From Fidelibacterota bacterium (lineage in GTDB: Bacteria > Marinisomatota > Marinisomatia > SCGC-AAA003-L08 > TMED6), in NCBI GenBank assembly GCA_014239355.1, contig JAAZYZ010000047.1:1-12134 (forward strand): a stretch of 12,134 nt of DNA, read 5' to 3'. Below are positions 1 to 5,782 of this stretch, one piece after another. Both the position numbers and the translations under genes were made by a program. Every line of letters begins with the position of its first letter. Positions within the stretch are counted from its first letter, which is position 1. The notes beneath the pieces are model-generated. The model worked only from the letters and a program-made list of their open reading frames with translations. It did no database searches and was not told the DNA's origin.

Positions 1-273
1 ATTAGTTTCTTGTTGAACTTTCCAAGCACCAATTAAAACAGATAAAATCATTATAAGTGTAAATATATTAGATACTATAAGTGATAAAGAATTAATTAAA
101 ATGCCATAAATAAGCCATAGAATAAGTGCTGTAGTAATCACGAGAAAAGTTGGAAGACTAATTCCATCTGCTCTTTTTTTTATCCATATGCGATATATTT
201 GGGGAATCCATGCAATAACTCCTAATAGCCCTGCTAATAATCCTATAATTTCTATTGAATTAAATTCTATCAT
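1..273 (-). CDS. SemiSWEET (MtN3/PQ-loop) sugar transporter, cut by left window edge
   Basis: Read on the minus strand, an ATG at 273 opens a frame that stays open to base 1 (91 residues so far). The protein is hydrophobic with three predicted helices: residues about 6-24 (contains the PQ motif of W-I-P-Q-I), 39-60 and 63-86. The PQ dipeptide in helix 1, followed by a basic loop (R-I-W-I-K-K-R-A-D-G-I-S), is the signature of bacterial SemiSWEETs, small dimeric three-helix carriers that let sugars cross the inner membrane. Family members are about 85-95 residues, so nearly the whole gene is present and only the last few codons should be missing. It starts 5 bp after the lipocalin stop, with no clear Shine-Dalgarno, so it is probably the last gene read from the 1842-273 run. 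Its substrate cannot be told from sequence. Confidence 0.85.
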   Translation of the reverse strand, partial: MIEFNSIEIIGLLAGLLGVIAWIPQIYRIWIKKRADGISLPTFLVITTALILWLIYGILINSLSLIVSNIFTLIMILSVLIGAWKVQQETN

Positions 274-278
274 AAATA

Positions 279-797
279 TTAAGGATTATCTATATGAATC
301 ATCATTTCAAATTGATTTTGATTATAACCAAAATTAGTTTCTAAATCACTCATAATAGTAGCATAAAGTGTTTTATCCATATCTTTTGAACGAGACATTA
401 CCCAACCAAAAGTATTACCAGGATAGCCCACCACCATATAATCATAATTATTTGGCTCTAATACAATTACTTCATATGGAGCTGTATAGAAAGGAATCCA
501 ATAATCAGTAAAGGAAATTCTCCAAGTACTATTATTGATAGTATCAGCAATAGTTCCTCTCTGTGAAATATTAAATGGTTTAGTATTTTTTTCAGCATAA
601 TACTTTATATCAATCGTTCCATTTTTATTTAGAGTATATATGTCATATGCGTTTATACAATTCTTCTCTACAAATGATGGAATTGAGGCAATCACATACC
701 ATTTACCCATAAATTTTTCGATATCAAGATTCTTTACTGTCTCTAATGAAAAAGAAAATGTACACAATAATACAAGAACTGTTTTTTTTATATTCAT
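279..797 (-). CDS. Blc-type bacterial lipocalin, exported
   Basis: 172 residues. After a signal peptide (about 1-17) comes the lipocalin first motif G31-K-W-Y34 and the downstream block G-W-V-M-S-R (131-136), whose Trp and Arg pack together at the base of the barrel in Blc/apolipoprotein-D-like proteins. The length matches bacterial lipocalins, which bind hydrophobic ligands such as lysophospholipids and are linked to envelope maintenance. Unlike E. coli Blc there is no convincing lipobox: Cys12 is preceded by V-L-L, with Leu rather than Gly, Ala or Ser at -1, and lies too near the N terminus. It is therefore likely a soluble periplasmic or secreted protein. Its ATG overlaps the stop of the upstream Cys-rich gene in an ATGA arrangement, which suggests translational coupling. 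Confidence 0.88.
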   Translation of the reverse strand: MNIKKTVLVLLCTFSFSLETVKNLDIEKFMGKWYVIASIPSFVEKNCINAYDIYTLNKNGTIDIKYYAEKNTKPFNISQRGTIADTINNSTWRISFTDYWIPFYTAPYEVIVLEPNNYDYMVVGYPGNTFGWVMSRSKDMDKTLYATIMSDLETNFGYNQNQFEMMIHIDNP

Positions 798-1402
798 ATA
801 ATTAAAATAATATTTATAAATAAAATAATATCTGAAATATTAATAATACCATCATCATTCAAATCAATTAAAATATCATAATCATAATTTAAAATAGATT
901 CTACAGCAATAATAATATCTAATACATCTACCCAACCATCATCATTGATATCTCCTTCTTGAGCAGGACAATCTCCACCATCATTTGAATAACACGATAA
1001 ATCACATCCAAAATTATCCGGTTCTTGGCAATCTCCATATCCATCACCAATCCAAGATATTGGACAACAATCATCATCAAAGCAATCATCAACTTGGTTT
1101 TCTACATTACAGCCATTGATCGTACAATCTGATGAGCAGTTATCAATTGTTTCATCTCCAGTACAAAATCCATCTCCACAAATAGCTTCAGTATCATAAG
1201 GACAGCTACACCCAGTGCAATCCCAACCATACTCATCTTCCATATATGCACAATCAAAACCCCATTGATCCCAAGCTGCATCACAACATTGTTCACCCCA
1301 ATAAGGATCCCACCAAGTATTTTCACAAGAACTACATACATCATCCATTGAAAAGATAATAGATTGAAATAAAATAATGGCACTAAGAAATCTTATAAAC
1401 AT
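794..1402 (-). CDS. Secreted Cys-rich protein with LNR-like motif and C-terminal dockerin-like repeats
   Basis: 202 residues; no catalytic domain recognised. Signal peptide about 1-18. Residues 23-67 form a Trp/Cys-rich block (T-W-W-D-P-Y-W-G, C-C-D-A-A-W, W-D-C-T-G-C-S-C). Residues 74-93 carry a C-G-D-G-x-C ... C-x3-C motif. Residues about 112-145 resemble a Lin-12/Notch repeat (W-I-G-D-G-Y ... D-G-G-D-C), a small calcium-stabilised disulfide module. Residues 149-202 contain two dockerin-like calcium loops (G-D-I-N-D-D-G and D-L-N-D-D-G), each followed by a hydrophobic helix. With 18 or more cysteines it must fold outside the cytoplasm. It could be an adhesive or structural surface protein, or the partner of an enzyme encoded elsewhere. 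It lies 14 bp after the 1417-1842 gene and overlaps the lipocalin start by 4 bp. Confidence 0.8.
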   Translation of the reverse strand: MFIRFLSAIILFQSIIFSMDDVCSSCENTWWDPYWGEQCCDAAWDQWGFDCAYMEDEYGWDCTGCSCPYDTEAICGDGFCTGDETIDNCSSDCTINGCNVENQVDDCFDDDCCPISWIGDGYGDCQEPDNFGCDLSCYSNDGGDCPAQEGDINDDGWVDVLDIIIAVESILNYDYDILIDLNDDGIINISDIILFINIILII

Positions 1403-1416
1403 ATTTATGCTAATAT

Positions 1417-1842
1417 TTAGAAGGCTACAGAATTACAATTTGGATTTAGGGAGTTTTTTATAATTCTTAATTGAAAGTTTGAATTTTCATTTAAATTATA
1501 ATTTAATCCTATATCAAAGTTAAGTATTGGATTATTAAATGAATTTTCGAGTTGATTAAAGCCTCTTGAAGATGTTATTAAATTAAAATCACCTACAAAC
1601 ATAAGCTTTTCTGATAAATTATAAGTTACTCTATCACCAATACTATAATATGATGACGTTCCAAAATTATTTGATTGAGTTCCCATACTGAAATTAAAGT
1701 TATGATTTAGTTTATTTAGATTTAATAAATCATTTGAAAAAATAGATTGATTATAAGCAGTAATATCTAAAGAATTAGAAAAAATTACACCTATAGCAAA
1801 GGTTAAATAAACAAAAAAACCGTTTTTAATCTTCATATCCAT
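1417..1842 (-). CDS. Small exported beta-strand-rich protein, probably envelope; function unknown
   Basis: 141 residues. An N-terminal signal peptide (about 1-23, charged K-I-K then a hydrophobic stretch) is followed by alternating polar/hydrophobic segments rich in Asn, Ser, Phe and Tyr (for example around 46-52, 64-77, 80-90, 107-128). That pattern suggests antiparallel strands like those of outer-membrane barrels. I do not recognise a characterised family. The predicted strands are few for a complete barrel, so it could be a short barrel, an oligomeric strand protein, or a shortened copy of a larger one; no frameshift is evident. Two start codons are possible: ATG at 1842 and ATG at 1836. 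Both keep the signal peptide and neither has a strong Shine-Dalgarno. It is first in the run ending with SemiSWEET and faces the Fur-like palindrome, so it may be iron-responsive (inference). Confidence 0.65.
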   Translation of the reverse strand: MDMKIKNGFFVYLTFAIGVIFSNSLDITAYNQSIFSNDLLNLNKLNHNFNFSMGTQSNNFGTSSYYSIGDRVTYNLSEKLMFVGDFNLITSSRGFNQLENSFNNPILNFDIGLNYNLNENSNFQLRIIKNSLNPNCNSVAF

Positions 1843-1891
1843 GAATGAATATACAAAAAATGATATATTTTTTTAATAAAAAGCTTGTTTA

Positions 1892-1908
1892 TGAGAATGA
1901 GTCTCATT
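1892..1908. promoter_or_regulatory. Fur-box-like operator between divergent genes
   Basis: The stretch TGAGAATGAGTCTCATT holds a perfect 13-bp palindrome (AATGAG-T-CTCATT, 1896-1908). An overlapping heptamer dyad (TGAGAAT-G-AGTCTCA, 1892-1906) matches in 6 of 7 arm positions. Two overlapping 7-1-7 dyads are the known geometry of Fur boxes, and 12 of the first 16 bases from 1893 agree with the classical 19-bp consensus. It sits about 90 bp before the heme oxygenase start and about 50 bp before the 1842 gene start, so it could repress either or both when iron is plentiful. Binding by Fur is inferred. Confidence 0.5.
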
Positions 1909-1982
1909 TAAATTACTATCAATTTTTAAATCCTAATATTTAAAAATATCACTTTTTACTTAGACTAATATGTTCATTTTAT

Positions 1983-1990
1983 AGGGAGAG
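1983..1990 (+). promoter_or_regulatory. Shine-Dalgarno of heme oxygenase gene
   Basis: AGGGAGAG lies 6 bases before the ATG at 1997 and supports that start over the in-frame ATG at codon 6. A purine-rich site this strong is uncommon among the genes of this window. Confidence 0.65.
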
Positions 1991-1996
1991 ACTACT

Positions 1997-2539
1997 ATGA
2001 GCTTAAAAAAAATGACTCGAAACAAGCATTCAAATGCTGAAAGATCTTGGTTTGCCTCTTTAATGATGAGTGGAAGAATCAGCAATGAACAATATTCCGT
2101 TTATTTAAAACAACAATTTGAGTGTTATAATGCTTTAGAAAATCGATTCAAAAATATTAGCGATATTGCTCCTATACCAGAACAACTTAAGAGAGCTACT
2201 AATATAATGAATGATTTAAAAGAATTAAGTTCTAATATTGATGATCTTCCTATTTTTAAATCTACCAAAGAATATATTCAATATATAAATACATGTAAAG
2301 AAAGTATGCTTTATGCACATGTCTATGTTAGATATTTAGGGGATTTAAAAGGAGGACAGATGATTGCAAAGCAAATTCCAGGTTCAGGACAATATTATAA
2401 ATTTGAAAATTCTGATGAACTAGAATCTTTTATTAGAAAGCAGCTAAATGAAGATGAGACTTTTGTGAATGAATGTAACAAATGTTTTGATTCAGCTATA
2501 GCTCTATTTAAAGATTTGGAATTACATTTAAATTCTTAA
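1997..2539 (+). CDS. Biliverdin-producing heme oxygenase
   Basis: 180 residues, a typical length for a soluble bacterial heme oxygenase. The decisive motif is Y-V-R-Y-L-G-D-L-K-G-G-Q (110-121), the distal helix sequence of the HO-1 family (usually Y-x-R-Y-L-G-D-L-S-G-G-Q), whose flexible glycines sit over the heme. His11 in K-H-S-N-A-E is placed like the proximal heme ligand at the start of helix 1. The enzyme opens heme to biliverdin with release of CO and Fe2+, using an external electron donor in the cytosol. No bilin reductase or phytochrome gene is in the window, so iron release from heme is a more natural role than pigment synthesis. A Fur-like palindrome upstream and a ferritin-like gene converging from the other side support that. 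The gene is a single plus-strand unit between minus-strand operons. Confidence 0.9.
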   Translation: MSLKKMTRNKHSNAERSWFASLMMSGRISNEQYSVYLKQQFECYNALENRFKNISDIAPIPEQLKRATNIMNDLKELSSNIDDLPIFKSTKEYIQYINTCKESMLYAHVYVRYLGDLKGGQMIAKQIPGSGQYYKFENSDELESFIRKQLNEDETFVNECNKCFDSAIALFKDLELHLNS

Positions 2540-2575
2540 AAAGTGATAGTGTGATTAACTCTAATTACTTTTTAA
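2536..2575. terminator. Shared bidirectional terminator hairpin of convergent genes
   Basis: A perfect 9-bp inverted repeat (TTAAAAAGT at 2536-2544, ACTTTTTAA at 2567-2575) encloses a 22-base loop that can pair further (TAG with CTA). Each arm ends in an A/T run, so it supplies a short U-tract to transcripts from either direction. The stop codon of the heme oxygenase lies inside the left arm and that of the ferritin-like gene (2561-2563) lies in the loop, so it is also the end of both coding regions. The stem is A/T-rich and only moderately strong. Confidence 0.5.
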
Positions 2576-2983
2576 CATTTTTTCTACTTCCATAACATGT
2601 AATTCTTCTTGACCAATCATGCTTCTAGCATATTCTTCTAGATATACAGATTTTCCATCTATTAATGCTAATAAATCATAATAAGTTTGAATAGCTTTCT
2701 TTTCATGATCTAATGTTTCTTGAAGAATTTCTGATATATCATGCTTAAATGTTTCTTGAATATTATTAATATTTAAAGGTGGATGACCTTCAAGACCCGT
2801 AATATGTTCTCCTGCTAAATTAGCATGAACTAAAGATTCAGAAGCTTGTGCTTTAAAAAAGTCTACCAAGGGTAATCTATTAGCCCCAAATATCATTAAA
2901 GAATAATGAGTATATCTAATCACTCCAGATAACTCAAGATCAAAAATTTCAGATAATTTTTCTATTATTTTGTTTTTATTCAT
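2561..2983 (-). CDS. Bacterioferritin-like / ferritin-like diiron protein
   Basis: 140 residues from the ATG at 2983. The frame could open at a GTG at 2992, but that GTG lies inside the AGAGGT Shine-Dalgarno, which is spaced 7 bases from the ATG. The protein looks like a four-helix ferritin bundle. Carboxylate and His ligands appear at bacterioferritin-like positions: Glu17 (L-E-L-S-G), His53, Glu94 (D-H-E-K-K) and Glu126-x-x-His129 (E-E-L-H). The first ExxH motif is altered: in E-S-L-V-H the Glu is four rather than three residues before His53, and a Ser takes the usual position. This looks like a non-canonical branch of the family whose activity (storage shell or diiron enzyme) is uncertain. 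It lies 23 bp after the esterase stop and converges on heme oxygenase, a natural sink for the iron that enzyme releases. Confidence 0.82.
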   Translation of the reverse strand: MNKNKIIEKLSEIFDLELSGVIRYTHYSLMIFGANRLPLVDFFKAQASESLVHANLAGEHITGLEGHPPLNINNIQETFKHDISEILQETLDHEKKAIQTYYDLLALIDGKSVYLEEYARSMIGQEELHVMEVEKMLKSN

Positions 2984-2990
2984 AATTAAC

Positions 2991-2996
2991 ACCTCT
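2991..2996 (-). promoter_or_regulatory. Shine-Dalgarno deciding the ferritin start
   Basis: AGAGGT on the minus strand lies 7 bases before the ATG at 2983. It overlaps the in-frame GTG at 2992, making that GTG an unlikely start. Confidence 0.7.
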
Positions 2997-3006
2997 ATTT
3001 ATACAA

Positions 3007-4311
3007 CTAATCACTTAAAATAAGATTTACAAGGGATATAACATCAATAACATTTATTTGACCATCACCATTTATATCAGCTAAAAGATTATCATCAGAT
3101 TCATTATTAAGTATTAAATCAATAAGATAAATGACATCCAAAATATTTAAAGCATTATCTTGATTAAGATCCCCTAGAGTAGTGGATATAAATTGATTAA
3201 AAAACTCCCAAATTTCAAAACTAGAATCAATATCCATGTTCCCATAAGCACCGGGCCAATCATGCTGCCCATTTACAACTTCATACAACCAAACTTCATT
3301 ATCGAAACTGCACCCAAAATATCTATGCTTAATAATGTAGCTACCATCTGATAAGTCAATGTTTGGTAAATTAATATCTTCACTTTCAGTACATTGATTT
3401 GTTTCAACCCAATAATCAATTCCATCTAAAGTACTTAGATAAGAACCCCATCCATCATTGTTTTCCATATCACCTTCCCATAGAGTCACATCATCATCAG
3501 TACCATGAATTTCTAAAACTGGAATAGGAATAGAATCACAAGTGTCATATATCCACTCCATCATACAACCTGCAACAGGTGCTACAGCTTTAAAAGAATC
3601 ATGAGCTTGACATGCTAGCATATAAGACATATCTCCTCCATTTGACATGCCTGTTGAGAACACATTCTCTGAGCTAAGATTAAATTCATTTTGAAGATAA
3701 CTTGCTAAAGATGTTAAAAATCCAACATCATCTACAGTTTGGTTATCATGAAATGCATAACCAACATTCCAAAAATTATTACTATATTGATCAGAACTTC
3801 CTTGAGGATAGCAAGCTGCAAAACCATACTCATCTGCTACTGAATTCATTCTAGAATAATTCATAATTGAATTTGCTGAGCCCGAATAACCATGTAATAC
3901 AAAAACTAAAGGTGCATTATCTTCTAATGATTCTGGTCTGTAAAAATAATAATCCCTACTTATACCATCATGTTCAAATTCAGAGAGCTCAATAATATGG
4001 CTACAATACCCAAAATCATCTGAATATTCATCTCCACAATCACCACAATCATAACTGTAATCTTCACATTGAAAATCATAACCCCATTCACCATCATCGC
4101 ACCAACCATCACCTACCCAAGAATCTATAATACCATCTCCATTAAAATCTTCACAAAATTCATTATTCACATAACAATCAAACCCAAAAGTAGCCTCATT
4201 ATTACAAAACCATGTTCCAACACAGTCATACATTAGCATATTATCATCACAATCTTGATTAAATGAAATTGATAAAAATATTAATGTGTAAAAAAATCTT
4301 ATTTTATTCAT
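3007..4311 (-). CDS. Secreted PHB-depolymerase/feruloyl-esterase-like hydrolase with dockerin tail
   Basis: 434 residues. Signal peptide about 1-18. Residues 21-103 are Cys/Asp-rich with an LNR-like stretch (W-V-G-D-G-W-C-D-D-G ... D-C-G-D-C). The alpha/beta-hydrolase domain spans about 112-377. It has the oxyanion H-G-Y-S-G (140-144), the nucleophile elbow G-M-S-N-G-G with Ser223, a probable acid Asp273 in H-G-T-D-D-D, and His350 in G-Q-H-D-W-P-G. This is the pattern of the LpqC/COG3509 family: poly(3-hydroxybutyrate) depolymerases, feruloyl and acetylxylan esterases. The substrate is presumably an extracellular ester polymer and cannot be narrowed. Residues 380-434 hold two dockerin-like repeats. 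The ATG overlaps the end of the TetR gene by 8 bp and has an AGGAAAG Shine-Dalgarno inside that gene, so the two are co-transcribed. Confidence 0.88.
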   Translation of the reverse strand: MNKIRFFYTLIFLSISFNQDCDDNMLMYDCVGTWFCNNEATFGFDCYVNNEFCEDFNGDGIIDSWVGDGWCDDGEWGYDFQCEDYSYDCGDCGDEYSDDFGYCSHIIELSEFEHDGISRDYYFYRPESLEDNAPLVFVLHGYSGSANSIMNYSRMNSVADEYGFAACYPQGSSDQYSNNFWNVGYAFHDNQTVDDVGFLTSLASYLQNEFNLSSENVFSTGMSNGGDMSYMLACQAHDSFKAVAPVAGCMMEWIYDTCDSIPIPVLEIHGTDDDVTLWEGDMENNDGWGSYLSTLDGIDYWVETNQCTESEDINLPNIDLSDGSYIIKHRYFGCSFDNEVWLYEVVNGQHDWPGAYGNMDIDSSFEIWEFFNQFISTTLGDLNQDNALNILDVIYLIDLILNNESDDNLLADINGDGQINVIDVISLVNLILSD

Positions 4312-4897
4312 GACTTTCCTTTGGAATTAAATTATTTAATAATTGCTCAATATCTTTCTTTGATACAGGCTTATCCTTACCCATTAATACTAATCCCATA
4401 AATAACCCCCCTAAAGCTTTAAACAAAACTTTAGGTTTAGATTTAGGAAACTCTCCTAATTTAATACCTTCCTCTAATAAAGTAGATATTACAGAATATA
4501 TTCTCTCTTGATATGAACGCCAATCTTGAGAGTCAAAATTAATTTTTTTAGGTGCATTAAATAGAAATTCATATAATCCTGGACGAGATCTAACATTGTC
4601 TGATATACATAATAAAATATTTATAAACGTATCTCTAGGACTCTTATTATTTTTAGATATAACAGGTTCTAAATTATTCCACAAACTCTTCCATCCATTT
4701 GTTAGAATTGCAGAAAAAACTTCTTCTTTTGATTTGAAATAGTAATACAAAGTAGCTTTGCCAAATCCAGCTTCTAAAGCAATTTCATCCATTGTAGATC
4801 CCTCAATACCTTTTGATTTAAAGACTTGGAGAGCACCATCTAGAATAAGTCCCTGCCTTACTTTTCGTTCTTTTAATTTTCTATCTGAAAGATTCAT
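4304..4897 (-). CDS. TetR/AcrR-family transcriptional regulator
   Basis: 197 residues, normal for the family. The N-terminal DNA-binding domain covers about 13-60. It has the classic TetR helix-turn-helix S-T-M-D-E-I-A-L-E-A-G-F-G-K-A-T-L-Y-Y-Y-F (34-54), followed by K-S-K-E-E-V. The rest is an all-helical ligand-binding and dimerisation domain of unknown ligand. It is the first gene of a minus-strand unit and its end overlaps the secreted esterase gene, so it probably controls itself and that esterase, perhaps sensing an ester-derived product (inference). A candidate operator lies at 4915-4947, just upstream of its start. It belongs to the one-component TetR class rather than a two-component system; no kinase is present. 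Confidence 0.92.
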   Translation of the reverse strand: MNLSDRKLKERKVRQGLILDGALQVFKSKGIEGSTMDEIALEAGFGKATLYYYFKSKEEVFSAILTNGWKSLWNNLEPVISKNNKSPRDTFINILLCISDNVRSRPGLYEFLFNAPKKINFDSQDWRSYQERIYSVISTLLEEGIKLGEFPKSKPKVLFKALGGLFMGLVLMGKDKPVSKKDIEQLLNNLIPKESHE

Positions 4898-4914
4898 TTA
4901 ACTATAAAAATATA

Positions 4915-4947
4915 TTAACATATATGGTGTAATATAACATATGATAA
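4915..4947. promoter_or_regulatory. Candidate TetR operator (inverted repeat) upstream of the TetR gene
   Basis: TTAACATAT (4915-4923) and ATATGATAA (4939-4947) form an inverted repeat matching at 8 of 9 positions around a 15-base spacer. The same bases also read as a direct repeat (ATATTAACATAT and ATATAACATAT) offset by 20 bp, about two helical turns. The position, 18-50 bp before the TetR start, is where an autoregulator would bind. The region is so AT-rich that chance similarity is a real alternative. Confidence 0.3.
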
Positions 4948-5021
4948 GTATAAATAAAAAGCCTTGATAGAAGAGAATTACTTCGAGTTTATTTTTAAAA
5001 AAGATATTAAAAAAACAACAT

Positions 5022-5747
5022 CTAATGATGATGGTGATGATTTGAATTAGGTTTGTTTGGTTTTTGATGATGAGAATCACCATTAAAAAAAATATTTAAT
5101 TGATATATTAACAGAAAAGACCCAGCAATAATTAGACCCCAATTAGATATTTGTGATATCTTTTTAAAATAATTACCCCTTATAAGCGATAATAATGGAA
5201 ATAGTATGATAAGAACTATAATTTGGCCTAATTCTACACCCACATTAAAAGATAAAATCTGAGATAAAGATAATTCAATATTTGATTCTAACGCTACCTC
5301 TTGAAGTTTTGTTGATAAACCAAAGCCATGTATTAAACCAAATACAAAAACCATTAAAATTAAATTAGGAGCATTAATAGAAAATATTTTTTTGAATCCA
5401 TTAAGATTTTCAAAACCTTTATATATAACACTAAAAGCAATAACTGCATCAATTAAATAAGCATTAGCAGTAATACCCCAATAAGTAGAAAAAATAAGTG
5501 TACTACAGTGAGCAATTGTAAATGCAGTTATAAATTTAAAAATATCAAAATAATTAGTTAGAAAAAAAAGTACTCCAATTAAAAATAGAATATGATCATA
5601 ACCTGTAACCATATGTTCGCCACCAAACCAAGCCCACCCCAAAAGAGAGGCATCTGACATAGCACTAGCAGTAGTTTCAGATACACCGTGAGCAAACACA
5701 AATGTTATGTTGATTAATAATAAAATTATTTTTAAATAAAATTTCAT
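5022..5747 (-). CDS. HupE/UreJ-family membrane protein, probable metal transporter, with C-terminal His tail
   Basis: 241 residues: a signal-like first helix ending in A-H20-G, then about six transmembrane helices. Family marks are G-Y-D-H-I-L-F-L (49-56), the intramembrane T-I-A-H (77-80), G-L-I-H-G-F-G (137-143) and F-N-V-G-V-E-L-G-Q (167-175). HupE/UreJ proteins are linked to nickel or cobalt uptake for hydrogenase or urease, but this branch occurs widely without those enzymes. None is seen here, so the metal could be another divalent ion. The protein ends in a His-rich tail (S-H-H-Q ... then five His), a likely metal-binding tail. It stands alone on the minus strand, 124 bp from the TetR gene, and is divergent over 35 bp from the DUF523-DUF1722 gene. 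Confidence 0.82.
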   Translation of the reverse strand: MKFYLKIILLLINITFVFAHGVSETTASAMSDASLLGWAWFGGEHMVTGYDHILFLIGVLFFLTNYFDIFKFITAFTIAHCSTLIFSTYWGITANAYLIDAVIAFSVIYKGFENLNGFKKIFSINAPNLILMVFVFGLIHGFGLSTKLQEVALESNIELSLSQILSFNVGVELGQIIVLIILFPLLSLIRGNYFKKISQISNWGLIIAGSFLLIYQLNIFFNGDSHHQKPNKPNSNHHHHH

Positions 5748-5756
5748 AGTTAAATT

Positions 5757-5776
5757 TATACTAAAATTTTAATATA
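5757..5776. promoter_or_regulatory. Near-symmetrical divergent promoter region
   Basis: Only 35 bp separate the HupE-like start (5747) from the DUF523-DUF1722 start (5783). Within it, 5757-5776 reads TATA-CT-AAAATTTT-AA-TATA, a dyad symmetrical at 18 of 20 positions. It offers a -10-like hexamer in each direction (TAATAT on plus, TAGTAT on minus) about 7-12 bases from each ATG. If these are the promoters, both transcripts would have almost no leader. No Shine-Dalgarno is visible for either gene, which fits. Alternatively, the promoters lie inside the opposite genes. Confidence 0.3.
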
Positions 5777-5782
5777 AAATAT

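Noticed and set aside
279..797. Lipocalin as an outer-membrane lipoprotein like E. coli Blc
   Set aside because: Cys12 is preceded by Leu, not Gly, Ala or Ser, and the hydrophobic stretch before it is too short for a lipobox.
1102..1383. Minus-strand 93-codon open frame inside the Cys-rich gene
   Set aside because: It lies wholly within 794-1402 in another frame and has no signal peptide or domain. The Cys/Asp-rich frame has a signal peptide, a dockerin tail and coupling to the lipocalin gene.
1417..1842. A frameshifted or truncated remnant of a larger outer-membrane barrel
   Set aside because: No continuation in other frames was seen downstream; the next gene begins 14 bp later with its own signal peptide. 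Shortness alone is not enough to call a pseudogene.
2984..2992. GTG at 2992 as start of the ferritin-like gene
   Set aside because: The GTG is part of the AGAGGTG Shine-Dalgarno serving the ATG at 2983, which also aligns better with ferritin N termini.
5022..5042. Short ATG/GTG trinucleotide repeat read as a microsatellite
   Set aside because: In the HupE frame it is simply the codons of the terminal His tail, mixed CAT and CAC.
4898..5083. Minus-strand 61-codon open frame before the TetR gene
   Set aside because: It overlaps the 3' end of the HupE-like gene, is an Ile/Phe-rich product expected from A/T-rich DNA, and has no ribosome-binding site or homology that I recognise.
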